Origin: Ptychodera flava
Lineage: Eukaryota; Hemichordata; Enteropneusta; Ptychoderidae
DNA length: 64,000 nt
Direction: 5' to 3'
Assembly: GCF_041260155.1 (NCBI RefSeq)
Contig: NC_091942.1
Location: 13,703,501-13,767,500 of the forward strand
Notes under the pieces: model-generated
Databases searched by the model: none
What the model saw: only the letters and a program-made list of their open reading frames with translations
What the model was told of the DNA's origin: nothing
Translations under genes and position numbers: made by a program
Part shown: piece after piece, positions 61,045-64,000 of the stretch
How the letters are laid out: each line of letters begins with the position of its first letter
Position numbering within the stretch: position 1 is the stretch's first letter

Positions 61045-63816
61045 ATGTCAACACAAGCAAGCACTGCAGAGAACAGAGATACTGGCGAGCCGACTCCTAT
61101 GCCACCTGGTGTAGCATCGTTACTGACCAACATTACTGGTTCCATCTCAACAGTTGTAGAAAGCAAACTTGCACAATTCAAGCGGGAGCTCAGCTTGGAC
61201 AACTCCGAGGCCATTGATAACGCTGCCAAGAAGGCTAGAGGTGACACTTACGAATTCCGTAAACCAGGTAACAAGCAACAGTTTGAGCACGAAGAGAAAG
61301 TGTTAGACCATTTAGAAGTCTCTTTGGATGCACTCTCGAAAGGGTCCATAGAAAAAGCAAAGAAGTCTCTGAAACAAGGTATTGGTATCGTTACTCATCG
61401 TATTAAATTGATTAAATTAGCGGACAAAAGTGAATTTGGTTGGGGCACTGTCAACGAGTATTTGTCTGACGAGTTAGCATCTGATACAGATGATGAGAAA
61501 CGAATGCAACGCTCCGAGAGGAGAGCAGAACAGAAAATTAAGAAGAAGAAACTGCGTTCCCGTTCAACTAGGTATTCTTCTTCTCTTGAGCAGTCTCAGC
61601 CTCAGCGTCAGAGTCAGTCACAAAGTTGCTTCCAACCGGTACCTGTCCACATGCGTCCATCATCCAGTTCTTCACCTTCCAGCTTTCGAATCGGTCCATG
61701 CTTTCGATGCGGGCAGTGGGGGCATTTGCAGAACAGATGCAATTTACCAACCTCCAGTAGGCAACAACCAGTACAAAATTCTTCCCGCCCATCTCAAGAC
61801 TCGACCATCTAGTCCTGAACAGTCTCATGAACTTGATTTTGACTCTGACTCCGGTTTATCGTTGCAATTTTCTAAGACTTGTGAACCAGTGTTTTCGAGT
61901 ATTTCTGTAGTGGGTAACTTACGTCGCTCTTTGGAATTTTGGAAAACTCAGCTAAATTGTCCGCCCTTTATTCAGTCCATTATTTCTTCGGGTTACCGCT
62001 TGCCATTCGTTCAATCACCTCCTCCAATTTTCCTCCGTAATAATTCGTCATGCAGGAAGCATCCTACTTTTGTGAGCAAGGCTATTTTGCAATTACTTGA
62101 AAATGGTTGTATATCAGAGCATTCGTCTCCCCCTTTCTGTGTCAACCCTCTTTCTGTTGCAGAGGGCAAAAAGCTTAGATTAGTACTAGATCTCAGGCAT
62201 GTCAATAAATATTTAGAAAAACCATCTTTTCGTTATGACGATCTCAAAACTCTTGCTCAAATGTTTAGCGATAACTATTACTTTTTTACTTGGGATTTGG
62301 AGTCCGGTTATCACCATGTTGATATTTTTCATGAGCACTGTAAATTTTTGGGGTTTTCTTGGGAATTTGATGGGCATTTGAGATATTTTACATTCAATGT
62401 ATTACCGTTTGGTTTTAGTACTGCTTGCTATTGCTTCACCAAGTTGTTGAGACCATTGGTCAAACATTGGCGGAGCATGTCACATGCTTCAATTGTCTAT
62501 TTAGACGATGGTATTTCTGGCCATGATTCCTTTGTTTCCGCTAGCGCTGCTAGTCTGATTCAACGAAGTGATTTGCATAAAGCTGGTCTTAAAGCCAACG
62601 AGCGTAAATGCCATTGGGAGCCCGTCCAGATTGGTGAATGGTTAGGTTTCATTATTAATACGTTACGCATGGAATTTTCTATTCCCCAAAAGAAAGTGCA
62701 CGTCATTAAATCCGTTATCTCAGGTGTTTTAACACTCGGTAGGTGTTCGGCACGCGAACTCGCGCGTATCGCTGGCTTTCTAATTTCTCTGTCTATTGCT
62801 GTAGGGCGAGTCACCCGTTTATTCACCAGGCAAATTTATGCTTTAGTAGAGTCACGCGGTTCATGGTCGCAGGTCCTGTATTTAACTGACCCAGTAGTGC
62901 AAGAACTTCGTTTTTGGCATATTAATCTGGATGCTCTGAACGGTTTTCGAATAAAACCAAAATTCTCCGCCACGGCCATTGTTTATTCCGACGCAAGTAA
63001 TTCCAGTTTCGGTGGTTATTACCATTACAACGACCAGTACTTCTATTCCGCGGATTATGGGACAACAACGAGCGTGTGCAGAGTTCCACTTTTCGCGAAT
63101 TAAAAGCAGTGCTTTATGTTTTGGCTTCTCTGCTCCCAATTCTGCAACACAATAAAGTACGCTGGTTTTCCGATAATCAAGGTGCGTGCAGAATTATTTC
63201 GGTTGGCAGTTCAAATTTGCTTCTCCAGAGCGTCGCTGTTGATATTTTCGATATCTGCTGTCGAAACGACATTCATTTAGAGGCAACATGGATTCCCCGT
63301 TCCGAAAATGAGAGAGCAGATGCATTGAGCAGGTACATTGATACAGACGATTGGTCGGTAAATCCTTCCTTGTTTGCTATGCTTGATAGGCTTTGGGGTC
63401 CACATACCGTAGACCGTTTTGCTACGTACTACAATACTCAACTTCCCCGCTTTAATTCGGCATGTTGGAATCCCGGCGCAGAAGCTGTCGACGCATTCTG
63501 CCAAAATTGGGCGGGCGAAAACAACTGGATATGCCCGCCAGTCAAGCTTGTATTGCCGGCTATTCGCCATCTTAAATTTTGCTCCGGTAAGGCTACGTTG
63601 ATAGTTCCAGAGTGGCAGTCAGCCTATTTTTGGCCAGTTTTGCGCCCTCAGCCAGGTCGTTTTCCTGATTTTATCAAAGCTCTGCGCGTACTTCCCAAAA
63701 TTGACGACCAGATCACTCCAGGAAGGACACAGCAATTGCCCGTCTGTTTTAAACCATCACCTTTCATAGGGTGCCCGAGTTCCAAAATGTTAGCGATGAG
63801 ATTGGAGTTTCCTTGA
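61045..63816 (+). mobile_element. DIRS-like retroelement fossil (gag-like, RT, RNase H regions)
   Basis: Parts in order: a gag-like region with a zinc knuckle of the form CFRCGQWGHLQNRC (about 61045-61812), a reverse transcriptase with LVLDLRHVNKYL, WDLESGYHHVDI and YLDDG (about 62150-62900), an RNase H with VYSDASNSSFGGY (about 62970-63330), and a C-terminal region with WGPHTVDRFA and ICPPVKL typical of DIRS-group pol proteins (about 63350-63816). Overlapping frames for gag and pol are usual in this group. No tyrosine recombinase or terminal repeats were seen before the window ends, so it is either incomplete or continues to the right. Coding regions are long with few evident breaks (perhaps none to two), which suggests a fairly young insertion. 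It probably lies in a BUD31 intron, opposite in strand to that gene. Confidence 0.75.
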
Positions 63817-64000
63817 ACGGACCATATTTACATCCTTTCGGTCGCTTCATGGTTGTACGCTAGTACTACACACTTTAATTTTTACATTGTATTTGTAGCG
63901 AACGTATATGTAAAGTAATCTTTAAGTTAACATCTTTCTAGTCTGTTATAGCGACTGCTTTCGCAGCGAATTGATTTGCTTTCACATTTTGATGTCTGTC

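Overview
The window looks like nuclear DNA from an intron-rich, AT-rich invertebrate animal. Its proteins resemble vertebrate orthologues closely and the introns are full of short terminal-inverted-repeat elements. An invertebrate deuterostome (hemichordate, lancelet or echinoderm) is my best guess; that is inference from general look, and a lophotrochozoan cannot be excluded. No prokaryotic or organellar features were seen.

Layout, left to right. (1) 100-9548, plus strand: the C-terminal half of TMEM94, a P-type-ATPase-like ER membrane protein, entering from beyond the left edge, followed by a long AT-rich tail that may be 3' UTR. (2) 15244-19319, minus strand: a complete six-exon MRPS7 gene (mitochondrial ribosomal protein uS7m), with a roughly 147-base tandem repeat in its second intron. 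(3) 19699-33156, plus strand: a complete twelve-exon RSAD1 gene (HemW-like radical SAM haem chaperone), head to head with MRPS7 across only 379 bases. (4) 36077-52925, plus strand: a complete casein kinase 1 delta/epsilon gene with a tandemly duplicated exon whose copies cannot both be used in frame, and a candidate alternative terminal exon. (5) 57491-58279, minus strand: the last three coding exons of BUD31 (spliceosome); its 5' exons lie beyond the right edge. (6) 61045-63816, plus strand: a DIRS-like retroelement fossil in what is probably a BUD31 intron or upstream region.

The genes do not form a pathway. RSAD1 and MRPS7 are both mitochondrial and share a short intergenic region that could be one bidirectional promoter. 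Four of the five host genes (TMEM94, MRPS7, RSAD1, CSNK1D) have human orthologues on chromosome 17, so the block probably preserves an ancestral linkage group.

The rest is non-coding: at least four families of small palindrome-ended repeats in several copies each, two related elements with a tetranucleotide core, a striking 120-base foldback with purine-purine internal loops, long TA/CA microsatellites and a minisatellite open in several frames on both strands. The strongest candidate for something worth follow-up is the mutually exclusive exon pair in the CK1 kinase domain.
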